Below are positions 5,727 through 14,107 of a DNA stretch of 15,698 bases, piece after piece (the first letter of the stretch is position 1; every line of letters starts with the position of its first letter). The stretch is from Glaciecola sp965658765. GTDB taxonomy: Bacteria > Pseudomonadota > Gammaproteobacteria > Enterobacterales > Alteromonadaceae. The notes under the pieces were generated by a model that did not search any database, had not been told where the DNA came from, and saw only the letters and a list, made by a program, of their open reading frames with translations. The position numbers and the translations under genes are program-made. The stretch spans positions 1-15,698 of the forward strand of contig CBFHTO010000070.1 in NCBI GenBank assembly GCA_965658765.1, read 5' to 3'.

Positions 5727-8700
5727 ATGAGACAATTGTTGCGTTTTGAGTTGTATTATTTTTCGCGCCAGCCTGCTTTTTTTCTGGTGCTTTTAATGGC
5801 TTTAGGACTGGGCTTATTGCTATCTGATAGAGTTGTTAGTAGCGGCGAAGTACAATTTTATTCGCCACAAAATATTAGTTATTTTTTGGCGAGTTACTCC
5901 ATCCCCTCACTTTTTTTCACGACCATTTTAGCTGCTTGCTCTTTGATAAGAGATAAGAGCATGCGATTTGATGGCTTGATTAAAACGACAAAAATACCAT
6001 CTTCCCAGCTACTCACTAGCCGCTTTCTTAGCTTGTTTATCGCAAGTTTAGTTTTGTCTATTATTAGCATTAGCGCATATTTGTTACCTACTTTGTTGAC
6101 CCAATACAAGCCAGAAATTTTTGGCAGATTTTCAATCAGTAATATCATCTGGTCTTTGGTTTATATTTTACTACCCAATTTACTTTTCATCTGTGGCGCA
6201 CTATTTGCGGTCTGCCGATGCATCAACAGCAGTTTATGGGTTTATTTAACCGGTGTTGGTATATACGTTTTTTATCTCTCTATTACGGTTTACTTAGACT
6301 CTCCTATGTTCACTTCCTCACTAGCTCTTGCTGAGGATGGGATGAGCTTAGTTAGTATGCTTGATCCTTTTGCAGTGTCCGCTTTTTTAGAACAAACGAA
6401 GCACTGGACAACGATTGAAAAAAACACACAACTAATAGAGTTTACAGGTACGTTCGCTCTAAACCGTATTATTTGGTTAAGCTTTAGCTACGCCATTATT
6501 CTCGGCGCTATATTTTATTCAAAACGACTCACAAGCAAATACGCAAAGAAGTCACAAAATTTTCGTGCCACTACTAATGGGACAGCTCAACCCATTAGCA
6601 GTGATATGGATAAAAATACTGACTTGTACACACACAAGGCATACTCAAGCTATGTAATGTTTAAACACACTTTTTTAATAGAGTTTAATAGTGTTTTCAG
6701 AAGCTTGCCTTTTGCCCTATTGGGAATGCTCACAGCGATTTTAGTTATTGGTCAATTTATTAGTTCAATAGAAATGGGGGGATTGATTGGGCCTCAACAC
6801 CCCTACACGAGCTTACTTGCACCGCAAATTGTGTTGGCCCTAAAAGTCGTAAGTATCATGAGTATTTCATTTTATAGTGCAGAACTTGTTTACCGCAGCA
6901 AAGAGCATCATTTTTTCGAAGTTTTAAACGCTACGCCAGCAAGCAGATGGGCCTTATTCATAGCGCAATTGCTCACCTTGAGCTTACTTATTTTATGTTT
7001 GTTAGCAGTCGCAGTTTTTTGCGCAATTGCTTACCAAATTGGGAGTGGCTTTTATCGTATTGATTGGATTTTGTATGCCAGTTTGATTCCGATATACGTG
7101 TTTCCAATGGTTTATTTAGCTATTATGAGTATGTTTATTCAATTGCTATTAAACGATAAATACCTGGGTATCATGGTATCTGCAATTATTATGTTGTTTT
7201 TTACGACATCACTGAGTTCATACATCGGCCTCGATCATGTACTTTTAAGATTCTCAACTTTAGGAACAATTCGATACTCTGATTTTAATGGCTTTGATTA
7301 TTTCTTGACGAATATCACCTACCTTTCTGTCCATTGGGCCGCGGTATCAGGACTTTTAATTTTGGGCGGGTATGCACTTTTTAATCGGCAAGTAGATACT
7401 CAAAGACGTACCGCAATAAAGCACTTTTTCATTAGTTCATCAACTAAACAGCGTATGGTTTTGGCAGGCAATGTTATTTTTGTATTGCTCAGCACTGCCC
7501 TAGTGTTCTTTAATACCAATGTGCTTAATAAATATGAAACTCGTGAAAATATCGTTCAGTTAAAAGTAGATTACGAACAGCAATTTTTAGCATTTTCTGA
7601 CGCCAATACACCGCTAATTACAGATATAAAAGCTAATGTTCAATTTTTTCCTCAACAATATGCCATTGAGGTTTCGGGTGAGTTTTTGCTGAAAAACGCT
7701 AGCGATGAGGCAATATCGGAGTTTCTTGTGACCATGCCCAACCGAGAACTCGTCACCAAAATCTCGGTTATTGATTCTAAAAATATTGAACACATTGCTA
7801 GACACAATACTTTTATAGTCAATCTGAAGTCTCCTTTAGCACCAGGAGCTACAAGCAAATTGACGTTTAGTAGCAACATAGAGAGAGCAGGATTTAAAAA
7901 TACAGACCATGATCTCACGCTTATATCAAACGGCAGTTACTTTCATTCAGAAGCAATGTTTCCTTACATCGGTTTTAACCCAGCGTTAACCATTACCGAT
8001 GAACAAAAAAGAGTCGCAATAAGTCTCCCTAAGCATTCTGGCAAAAGCCCACTTGTTGATGATAAAAAGTATGGCGAGCATTTGCTTCATAAAGATGCCA
8101 ACTTAGTCAGTTTTGAAGCAACTGTGTCTACGACTATTGATCAAATCGCAGTTGCGCCGGGCGAGCTTGTAAATGAATGGCAAGCTGGCAATCGTCGTTA
8201 CTTCCAATACAAGGTAAGTAAGCCAACCACTAACTTTTTTGGTTTTTCGTCTGTCCGCTACGCAATACTTGTAGGCAGTGAAGGTGATACAAAAATCACA
8301 CTTTATTATCACCCTAGCCATGACCTCAACGTTAAACAGATAATGACTAGTGCAAAAGCCTCGTTAAAAGTATTCTCTGAGACTTTTTCGCCTTATCCTT
8401 TTAGGCAACTCACTATTGCAGAAATACCGTTTAGGGGGTTTGCTCGCGCATACCCTGCCACTATTTTTTATTCTGAAAATGCAGGTTTTAAAGAAAACCT
8501 TACAAGAGAAGATAATCTGGATGACCTGTCTTCAGTTGTTGCGCATGAAGTAGCCCATCAGTGGTGGGGACACCAACTTAAATCGGCCAAAACACAAGGT
8601 TCTGGCTTACTCATCGAATCCCTAGCGGAATATTCCTCTTTAATGGTCATGCAAGAGATATATGGTGACACATATGTAAAACAGGAGCTCGCTAGGGCAT

Positions 8701-9326
8701 CAAATAGGTATTTAAGTCGACGTGCTGAACTTTCAGTAAACGAGCCACCGCTTTTACTAATGGGCACCGAACGATACTTACGTTATGAAAAAGGACTGCT
8801 GGCGCTAAGCGCTATCGCAAACAAAGTGGGACAAACAACATTTCATCAATTACTCAGTCGATTTATAAAAGACTACTCTTATCGTAATGATGACTATGTG
8901 ACCAATTTAGATTTCCTGCGATTATTCGAAACTCATCCGCATAGGCGCTACATCGAAAACTGGTTAACTAAAGTCATGCTTTATGATGCCAAGATTTCGG
9001 ATGTTGCAGTCAAATCACATGAAAACCAACAACACGAGCTGTCATTTTCTGTAAATATGTCTGCAAGCGACCATACCCGCTCAGAACAACCCACGCGAAC
9101 GCCTGCCAATGAAGAAGTTGATTTTGTCATCTACGACAGTGGAGGTGCTTTGATATATACAGGGGAATTAACAGTGATTAATGGCGTTGGGCGCACATCA
9201 ATTTATCTACCAACTGCCCCAAGGCGTATCGAGATTGACCCTCACTTTTTCTACTTAGATCGTCAGCGAACAGACAATACAGAAGTTATTTCATCAATAA
9301 CAAATAACAACATGGAGTCACTATGA
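5727..9326 (+). CDS. ABC-2 permease fused to a periplasmic M1-family metallopeptidase
   Basis: This 1199-residue fusion has two domains. The first ~595 residues are hydrophobic, in two ABC-2-like halves split by a polar loop (about 270-305); each begins with the FExxxxxR-type entry of such permeases. The last helix is near 577-596. The remainder reads as an M1 aminopeptidase on the periplasmic side. It has zinc site H940-E-V-A-H944 within HEVAHQWWGHQ, third ligand E964, likely catalytic tyrosine Y1020 (RYLRYEKG), and YSENA (915-919) where classical M1 enzymes have GAMEN. The spacing from the second His to Glu is 19 residues, not the classical 18, which I recall as normal for ABC-2/M1 fusions. 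ATG 5727 is chosen for its GGAG site; ATG 5709, overlapping the ATPase stop, would add 6 residues. Role inferred: export or remodelling coupled to peptide trimming. The substrate is unknown. Confidence 0.88.
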   Translation: MRQLLRFELYYFSRQPAFFLVLLMALGLGLLLSDRVVSSGEVQFYSPQNISYFLASYSIPSLFFTTILAACSLIRDKSMRFDGLIKTTKIPSSQLLTSRFLSLFIASLVLSIISISAYLLPTLLTQYKPEIFGRFSISNIIWSLVYILLPNLLFICGALFAVCRCINSSLWVYLTGVGIYVFYLSITVYLDSPMFTSSLALAEDGMSLVSMLDPFAVSAFLEQTKHWTTIEKNTQLIEFTGTFALNRIIWLSFSYAIILGAIFYSKRLTSKYAKKSQNFRATTNGTAQPISSDMDKNTDLYTHKAYSSYVMFKHTFLIEFNSVFRSLPFALLGMLTAILVIGQFISSIEMGGLIGPQHPYTSLLAPQIVLALKVVSIMSISFYSAELVYRSKEHHFFEVLNATPASRWALFIAQLLTLSLLILCLLAVAVFCAIAYQIGSGFYRIDWILYASLIPIYVFPMVYLAIMSMFIQLLLNDKYLGIMVSAIIMLFFTTSLSSYIGLDHVLLRFSTLGTIRYSDFNGFDYFLTNITYLSVHWAAVSGLLILGGYALFNRQVDTQRRTAIKHFFISSSTKQRMVLAGNVIFVLLSTALVFFNTNVLNKYETRENIVQLKVDYEQQFLAFSDANTPLITDIKANVQFFPQQYAIEVSGEFLLKNASDEAISEFLVTMPNRELVTKISVIDSKNIEHIARHNTFIVNLKSPLAPGATSKLTFSSNIERAGFKNTDHDLTLISNGSYFHSEAMFPYIGFNPALTITDEQKRVAISLPKHSGKSPLVDDKKYGEHLLHKDANLVSFEATVSTTIDQIAVAPGELVNEWQAGNRRYFQYKVSKPTTNFFGFSSVRYAILVGSEGDTKITLYYHPSHDLNVKQIMTSAKASLKVFSETFSPYPFRQLTIAEIPFRGFARAYPATIFYSENAGFKENLTREDNLDDLSSVVAHEVAHQWWGHQLKSAKTQGSGLLIESLAEYSSLMVMQEIYGDTYVKQELARASNRYLSRRAELSVNEPPLLLMGTERYLRYEKGLLALSAIANKVGQTTFHQLLSRFIKDYSYRNDDYVTNLDFLRLFETHPHRRYIENWLTKVMLYDAKISDVAVKSHENQQHELSFSVNMSASDHTRSEQPTRTPANEEVDFVIYDSGGALIYTGELTVINGVGRTSIYLPTAPRRIEIDPHFFYLDRQRTDNTEVISSITNNNMESL
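9311..9320 (+). repeat. Junction motif CATGGAGTCA, copy 2
   Basis: Identical to 5714-5723. Here it encodes the last residues of the peptidase and supplies GGAG (9314-9317), 5 nt before the ATG at 9323. Confidence 0.4.
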
Positions 9327-10054
9327 AATATACAAATTATTTTGCAGCGGTAATTATGGTTGCGCTACTTCTTTTGAGCATTTTCAATTATGTGAGCGCT
9401 AAAGACACGTTAGCCACTCATAAGTTTGAAAATATTAATGAACAAATCAATGATATTGCATGGCACACATTACTCGATGACCAATCATGGGCTTACATAT
9501 TAGAAACTTCCTTAGATAAGGGCGATGGCAAAAAACAACAAAGAATTCAAAAGTTCAACCCTGAACTACCTATTCAAGCTCAATGGCAATTGCTTGAGCA
9601 TCAATACAAGTCTCCTAGTGAGCAAATGCTGTTTGAATATGCACAAACAAGAGCATCGCTGGCTAACGAGGAAAACATGACGGCCGGCTCACAAATTATT
9701 GACGTAAGCTCATTAAGATTTTCAAGTCAAAATAGCTCTCATGAGGTGTATAGCTTTTCACCTTTGTTACCTATGTTCGACAAAGAAGATGCTAGGTATT
9801 TTGAAGGGACGTTATTTGTAAATAAATTGAATGGACAATTAGACTATCTCACGATATCTCTCGCAGATTCATTTTCTCCTAGTTTTTCAGTTAAGCTGAA
9901 TAGATATGATTTAAAAATTGACCTAGTCAATGAAAATAAAGTGATACACGTCTCAAAAATAGAGTCCCACAAGGTAGGTAAGCTCCTATTTGTCAATGAG
10001 TTCAATGAAAAATCAACTCGACTGATTTCTAACTTTTCAAAAGTTAAAGGCTAA
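9323..10054 (+). CDS. Exported protein of unknown function, companion of the ABC-2/M1 transporter
   Basis: I do not recognise this 243-residue protein. It starts with a signal peptide (basic MKYTNY, hydrophobic core, likely cleavage at VSA|KD near residue 26), so it should be periplasmic. No lipobox cysteine is seen. The second half (about 145-240) alternates short hydrophobic strands with polar turns (FEGTLFVNKLNGQLDYLTIS, then SFSVKLNRYDLKIDL), which suggests a beta-sheet fold, perhaps LolA-like; that is only an impression. Its ATG overlaps the peptidase stop (ATGA) and uses the GGAG of the repeated junction motif, so it belongs to the operon. A role as substrate-binding partner, chaperone or substrate of the transporter is a guess from context. 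Confidence 0.85.
   Translation: MKYTNYFAAVIMVALLLLSIFNYVSAKDTLATHKFENINEQINDIAWHTLLDDQSWAYILETSLDKGDGKKQQRIQKFNPELPIQAQWQLLEHQYKSPSEQMLFEYAQTRASLANEENMTAGSQIIDVSSLRFSSQNSSHEVYSFSPLLPMFDKEDARYFEGTLFVNKLNGQLDYLTISLADSFSPSFSVKLNRYDLKIDLVNENKVIHVSKIESHKVGKLLFVNEFNEKSTRLISNFSKVKG
10030..10046. repeat. 17-bp palindrome at the end of the companion gene
   Basis: TAACTTTT and AAAAGTTA flank a single C. It lies within the last codons of the companion gene, about 30 bp before the TTTACA direct repeat. There is no loop and no T-run, so it is not a terminator. It could be a protein site or chance in AT-rich DNA. Confidence 0.35.
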
Positions 10055-10074
10055 CAAACCACTCTTCTCCTAAC

Positions 10075-10091
10075 TTTACATATAGTTTACA
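10075..10091. promoter_or_regulatory. Direct-repeat operator TTTACA-N5-TTTACA (site 3)
   Basis: TTTACA (10075-10080), spacer TATAG, TTTACA (10086-10091) match the two operators of the divergent two-component/ABC promoters exactly in hexamer, spacing and orientation toward the downstream gene. A weak -10 candidate, TAAAAC (10107-10112), follows after 15 bp. This suggests the alpha/beta hydrolase belongs to the same regulon rather than being read through from the ABC operon. Confidence 0.6.
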
Positions 10092-10192
10092 TCATCAAGG
10101 CATACTTAAAACGTAGTAGCGTCTCCAAAGCTCGAATACGAGGCTACCGACATTAAAAGCCGACATATTAGTTTCAATCAACGAAAGGTAAA

Positions 10193-11614
10193 ATGATGTA
10201 TAAAATAATTAAGCAAGTAAGTTGCATTTTTGCGATGGCGCTCATTAGTAATATTTCTGTAGCGTCGGTTACCTTAGAAGATATTAAAGGTGCTTGGTTA
10301 GGCACTATGAATATACCAAATGGCCCAACGCTTAGAATTGGAATAGAGGTTTTCAAGAAGGCGGATGGTCACTGGGGAGGCAATATTGCGAGCTTAGATC
10401 AAGGGGCTCGATACATGCTTGTATCGGATGTCAGCGTTGAAAATGACGTATTCACGCTGCAAATGGCAAGCGCGCCAGTCAGTGTCGTGGGTAATGTATT
10501 CAAAAATGAAAAAACAATTGCCGCTAAATTTAAGCAGGGAGATAGCACCTTTGACTTGAATTTGCATAAAGTAAAAGAGTTACCCGACGTCGAGAGAGAA
10601 CAAACTCCCACTCAGCATGCTGCTTATGTACAAGAAGAGGTCGCCTATCAAAACTCACACGATGGCACATGGCTATCGGGCACTTTGACGACGCCAAAAG
10701 GAAAAGCCACGCATCCTGCTATTATGTTAGTAGCGGGCTCAGGTCCTAATCACCGAGACTCATATCATAACGGCCATCGAACCTTTAAAGTGCTAGCTGA
10801 TCACTTAACTAAACTAGGCTTTGTTGTTTTACGTTCAGATAAACGGGGCGTGTATAGATCAGGTGGACGCTTTGAAGACGCAAGCTTGAGCAACTTGGCG
10901 CTAGATACACAAGCCGCCATCCAATACCTCAAGTCACATCCTAGTGTAAACAATAAAAAAATTGTGCTCTTGGGCCATAGTGAAGGTAGTTTAGTTTCAG
11001 TGATGGCTGCAGAAAAAGAGTCAGTTCAAGGGATCATCTCTATGGCTGGCCCAGGTATGTCTGTACTCGATATATTGCTGCTGCAAGATCAAACAGAGCC
11101 TAAGGCAAAAGGCGCAACAAAAGCAGAAACGGATATTCTACTGCAATTTAGTAAACGCTTTTACTCGATGATATTGAACACACCCTCTGCAACTGAGCGC
11201 AAACAAAAAGCCTTAGCATTATATGATAGCCTGAAAGGCACTGAGGCCGAAGTTGTGGCTAAATGGGTAAGCAAACAAAATGGCACGCTGAGTATTGCTT
11301 CGGCAGAAAGTGATTCTTTTTATAATTTCTTACAGCAAAACCCTATTCCATACTGGAATCGATTTACTGGCAACGCGCTTATATTAAATGGCAGTAAAGA
11401 TTCTCAGGTACCTGCGAATGAAAACCTCAGCGGTATCGTTAATGCAATAAACAAAGACAAAGCACATGTTAAAAGTCATATATTAGAAAACCTAAATCAC
11501 ATGTTTCAACCAGCTATAACAGGCTCCACTGACGAATATAAAGAAATCGAAAAAACCATAGATGAAAAAGCCTTGTCAGTTATTTCAAAATGGTTGCAAC
11601 AGCACTTTAGTTAG
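10193..11614 (+). CDS. Exported alpha/beta hydrolase (serine hydrolase)
   Basis: The 473-residue protein has a signal peptide (about 1-24, cleavage near SVA|SV) and a beta-rich N-terminal domain (about 27-130). An alpha/beta-hydrolase domain follows (about 145-472). Catalytic residues are visible: nucleophile S263 in GHSEG, D403 in GSKDSQVP and H436 in LNHMF. The oxyanion region is AGSGPNHRD (181-189). This layout resembles periplasmic esterase or acyl-peptidase-like hydrolases, but the substrate cannot be told. Two tandem ATGs are possible (10193, 10196); the AAAGG site is better spaced for the second. It follows the ABC operon after 138 bp that hold a third TTTACA direct repeat, so it is probably transcribed separately but co-regulated with the transporter. 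Confidence 0.88.
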   Translation: MMYKIIKQVSCIFAMALISNISVASVTLEDIKGAWLGTMNIPNGPTLRIGIEVFKKADGHWGGNIASLDQGARYMLVSDVSVENDVFTLQMASAPVSVVGNVFKNEKTIAAKFKQGDSTFDLNLHKVKELPDVEREQTPTQHAAYVQEEVAYQNSHDGTWLSGTLTTPKGKATHPAIMLVAGSGPNHRDSYHNGHRTFKVLADHLTKLGFVVLRSDKRGVYRSGGRFEDASLSNLALDTQAAIQYLKSHPSVNNKKIVLLGHSEGSLVSVMAAEKESVQGIISMAGPGMSVLDILLLQDQTEPKAKGATKAETDILLQFSKRFYSMILNTPSATERKQKALALYDSLKGTEAEVVAKWVSKQNGTLSIASAESDSFYNFLQQNPIPYWNRFTGNALILNGSKDSQVPANENLSGIVNAINKDKAHVKSHILENLNHMFQPAITGSTDEYKEIEKTIDEKALSVISKWLQQHFS

Positions 11615-11739
11615 GTAGCGGTGTAAATCACCATATTCTCAAACAAGACGATGAATTTAATTACTGCTTATTTTCCAATGATTGCGCGCTCTGATTCCAC
11701 TAAGAATTAGCAAAACATGAGCACGGAAAGGATAAAAAA

Positions 11740-12561
11740 ATGATTTTGAGCAAAGGTTCAGTGGTTGTTAGTATCGTTATGATGTTATTCGGTTCAGCCG
11801 CTAACGCTATAGCATTTAAAACTTCTTCAATTGATATAATACCTATCGTCGAATCATCGACGAACCGTCATTTTGAGTTGTATGTCAAATTGCCTGAAAA
11901 TTACGAGACCGACGGCGACAAAGTATACCCTGTCATCTATATTGCCGACGCGCTGTGGCATATTGAAATTCTCTCGGGGACAACATCGTACCTTTTAAAA
12001 GACGTAATCTTGGTTGGCGTTTCATGGGAAAAGGGAAAGCCCGAACAGCAAAGCCGTATGCGCGACTACATGCCTAATGCGTATAATGGCAAAAATTATG
12101 ACCTGCCTACTGGTTTGGCTAAACAGCATCAGACTTTCTGGGCTAATGATGTTTTTAATTATATTGAAAATAACTACCAGACTGACCCTCTAAATCGCAC
12201 ATACTTCGGATACTCGGTAAGTGCAACGTTTGGCAGCTACATATTACTAACAAAGCCAAATATGTTTAAAAACTATATACTTGGCAGTCCTGAAACTCTT
12301 TTTAATGACCATTTAGTGCATGCGTATAAGCCTATCGCATCAAACGTACCTAAGTCGATAAACGCTAACGTTTATATATCTGTTGGCGCACTTGAATCAC
12401 TAGTAAGCATAAACCACGCAGCTAGTTTTGCTCAATATTTGACAACTAAAATGCCAGCTAATTTTAACCTTAACTTTACGGTATTCGAGGAAGCTGATCA
12501 TGGCACTGCATTCCCAATATTTGCAGTAAAAAGTTTGTATTGGCTAGCTGAAATTCCCTAA
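11740..12561 (+). CDS. Exported esterase-D-type alpha/beta hydrolase with altered nucleophile elbow
   Basis: The 273-residue protein has a signal peptide (about 1-23, ANA|IA) and reads as the putative-esterase family (esterase D/IroE-like). Features seen are YPVIYIADALWHIE (63-76), a nucleophile region YFGYSVSATFG (155-165) with S159, and a C-terminal DHGTAFP with H254. The usual motif is GxSxG; here the last glycine is a serine (G157-Y-S159-V-S161). The triad acid is uncertain (E219 near VGALE is a candidate). The family cleaves esters in the periplasm or of siderophores, and the substrate here is unknown. The ATG has a strong GGAAAGGA site about 7 nt upstream. It lies 125 bp after the other hydrolase with no TTTACA repeat, so it may share that transcript or have its own promoter. 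Confidence 0.85.
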   Translation: MILSKGSVVVSIVMMLFGSAANAIAFKTSSIDIIPIVESSTNRHFELYVKLPENYETDGDKVYPVIYIADALWHIEILSGTTSYLLKDVILVGVSWEKGKPEQQSRMRDYMPNAYNGKNYDLPTGLAKQHQTFWANDVFNYIENNYQTDPLNRTYFGYSVSATFGSYILLTKPNMFKNYILGSPETLFNDHLVHAYKPIASNVPKSINANVYISVGALESLVSINHAASFAQYLTTKMPANFNLNFTVFEEADHGTAFPIFAVKSLYWLAEIP

Positions 12562-12639
12562 TGAATTGGGTGTTTTGAAATGTACTTTTGATTAACACGG
12601 CTTAAGATTTTGGATAGATTTTAAGGCGCGGGTGTCGGG

Positions 12640-13998
12640 TTACATCGCCCTAAATAAGGTTCCTAACTCGCTCCAGATGCTGCGAGATTCAATGGCATTT
12701 TTCCTCATTTCTTTTAACATCTTTTTTGAATAAAAGAGACCTGTTTTGACAACCGCTTCTGGCCTTTCAAGTGTCGACAAGTCATCTAATGGAGATACTT
12801 TAGACAAGATAAAATCCGCTTTATAATTCTCAGAAATTTTACCGATTTGAGCATTCATCTTTAGTGCTTTTGCTGGGTTAACTGTTGCAGCTGCTAATAC
12901 ATCAAATACAGTCATTCCAGACTCGTGCATTAATCGCATTTCGTTATGCGTCGCTAAACCGTGGGGGGAAAGCAATACGCCAGAATCAGAACCGACCAGA
13001 AGAGGGATTTCAGCATCGTTAAAAACCTTGGTGATGTGTTGTAAGAACTTAAGTGTTTTTTGATTGTGTGCAGCCATGTTGTCTGACGCGCTTAGCCAAC
13101 GTTCAACTTGGTTATTTAATGCCTCCAGCGCGATTATGTCAGAGGTGTATTCGGTTGGTATTGTGTCTAAAAACGCTTCCTTCTCGACACTAAGTTTGGT
13201 GAGCTGATAATAAATATTTAAAGTTGGAGTCACGGGAACTTCTATTGTTTTTATTTTCTCAGCGATTGCTGGTAGAAGGTTAGAATCAAATTTGTAATTG
13301 AGAGGGCCTTGATAGATATCTTCAACATGTTCTAACGATTGAAGTCCAGTGAGTGATGATACTGGCATATTACCAGACGCATGTGGGCCATGTTTAGCAA
13401 TAGGTATGTTGAGTTCTTTACCTGTTTCAATTAACGCTGTTAATGCTGCTTCGTTCAGGTTTCCATAGACTTTGATTAAGTCATAACCTTCGGATTGATA
13501 CAGATTAACTGCTGCTTCAGCCTGTTCTGCTGTGTGCACTGTGTGATGCAAGTTAGCGTCGTAAGCAGATATAATAGGACTGCTCACTGTGGCGCTGCTA
13601 CCAATGAGTTCACCTGCTGCAATTTGTTCTCGCCACTTTATTTGGTCAGGAACACCATTCATATTACGAACGTGAGTAACGCCATGACTTAGGGCTAAAG
13701 CAAACGCAGCCTCTTCGTACATGTGAACATGCATGTCAATAAGACCGGGTGTAACGTAACCACCTTTCCCGTCAATAATCGTGATACCTGTTGATAGAGC
13801 AGGCATAGGGGATTGGGTAATTTTGAGAATTCTACCGTCGTTAATAAATATCGATTTATCGAAATGAATTTTTCTGTTTTCGACATCAACAATATTGATG
13901 TTATTCAGAACAAATGAGTTTCCCACCTGTTCTAGGTCAGGCGCTGAGCTACAGGCAGTGGCGGAAAATAAAATGAGTAGAGCAATAAATTGTTTCAC
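12640..13998 (-). CDS. Amidohydrolase-superfamily lipoprotein (imidazolonepropionase/prolidase-like)
   Basis: The 452-residue protein starts with a lipoprotein signal (MKQFIALLILFSATAC, with C16 the likely lipidated residue). It has the amidohydrolase metal-site order: H90-V-H92 (LIDMHVHM), probable carboxylated K176 (LIKVYG), H203 in AKHGPH, H224 (LEHVED) and D338 (GSDSG). The C-terminal VNPAKAL and KADFIL segments are typical of this group. Relatives include imidazolonepropionase-like enzymes and Xaa-Pro dipeptidases, so hydrolysis of a dipeptide or cyclic amide in the envelope is plausible. The start is GTG at 13998, supported by AGGAG 6 nt upstream (14005-14009). The gene lies 109 bp downstream of, and in line with, a membrane AraC-type regulator, with a perfect palindrome between. 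Confidence 0.9.
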   Translation of the reverse strand: MKQFIALLILFSATACSSAPDLEQVGNSFVLNNINIVDVENRKIHFDKSIFINDGRILKITQSPMPALSTGITIIDGKGGYVTPGLIDMHVHMYEEAAFALALSHGVTHVRNMNGVPDQIKWREQIAAGELIGSSATVSSPIISAYDANLHHTVHTAEQAEAAVNLYQSEGYDLIKVYGNLNEAALTALIETGKELNIPIAKHGPHASGNMPVSSLTGLQSLEHVEDIYQGPLNYKFDSNLLPAIAEKIKTIEVPVTPTLNIYYQLTKLSVEKEAFLDTIPTEYTSDIIALEALNNQVERWLSASDNMAAHNQKTLKFLQHITKVFNDAEIPLLVGSDSGVLLSPHGLATHNEMRLMHESGMTVFDVLAAATVNPAKALKMNAQIGKISENYKADFILSKVSPLDDLSTLERPEAVVKTGLFYSKKMLKEMRKNAIESRSIWSELGTLFRAM

Positions 13999-14004
13999 AG
14001 TTAA

Positions 14005-14009
14005 CTCCT
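14005..14009 (-). promoter_or_regulatory. Ribosome binding site deciding a GTG start
   Basis: AGGAG on the minus strand, 6 nt before GTG at 13998. No nearby ATG gives a complete lipoprotein signal, so the GTG start is well supported. Confidence 0.75.
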
Positions 14010-14046
14010 AAAAAATAAGTTAACGGAATCGTAACTATGATTCATG

Positions 14047-14058
14047 GGACGATCGTCC
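14047..14058. promoter_or_regulatory. Perfect 12-bp palindrome, candidate repressor operator
   Basis: GGACGATCGTCC is its own reverse complement. It lies 48 bp ahead of the amidohydrolase start and after the end of the AraC-type gene. Its length and symmetry fit a dimeric repressor of the TetR kind; no TetR gene is seen in the window. AraC proteins usually prefer direct repeats, so the neighbour is a less likely binder. Confidence 0.5.
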
Positions 14059-14107
14059 AGTTACATGTATTTAGTTGTCTACTATCCTGTTCTTAGACTG
14101 ATTTATG

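Noticed and set aside
11626..11638. GGTG-TAAAT-CACC hairpin and a lone TGTAAA after the first alpha/beta hydrolase as a fourth operator
   Set aside because: The second hexamer at the 11-bp spacing is missing and the stem is only 4 bp.
12610..12625. AT-rich imperfect inverted repeat between the convergent esterase and amidohydrolase genes as a terminator
   Set aside because: The stem is about 5 bp with mismatches and lacks a GC core and U-run.
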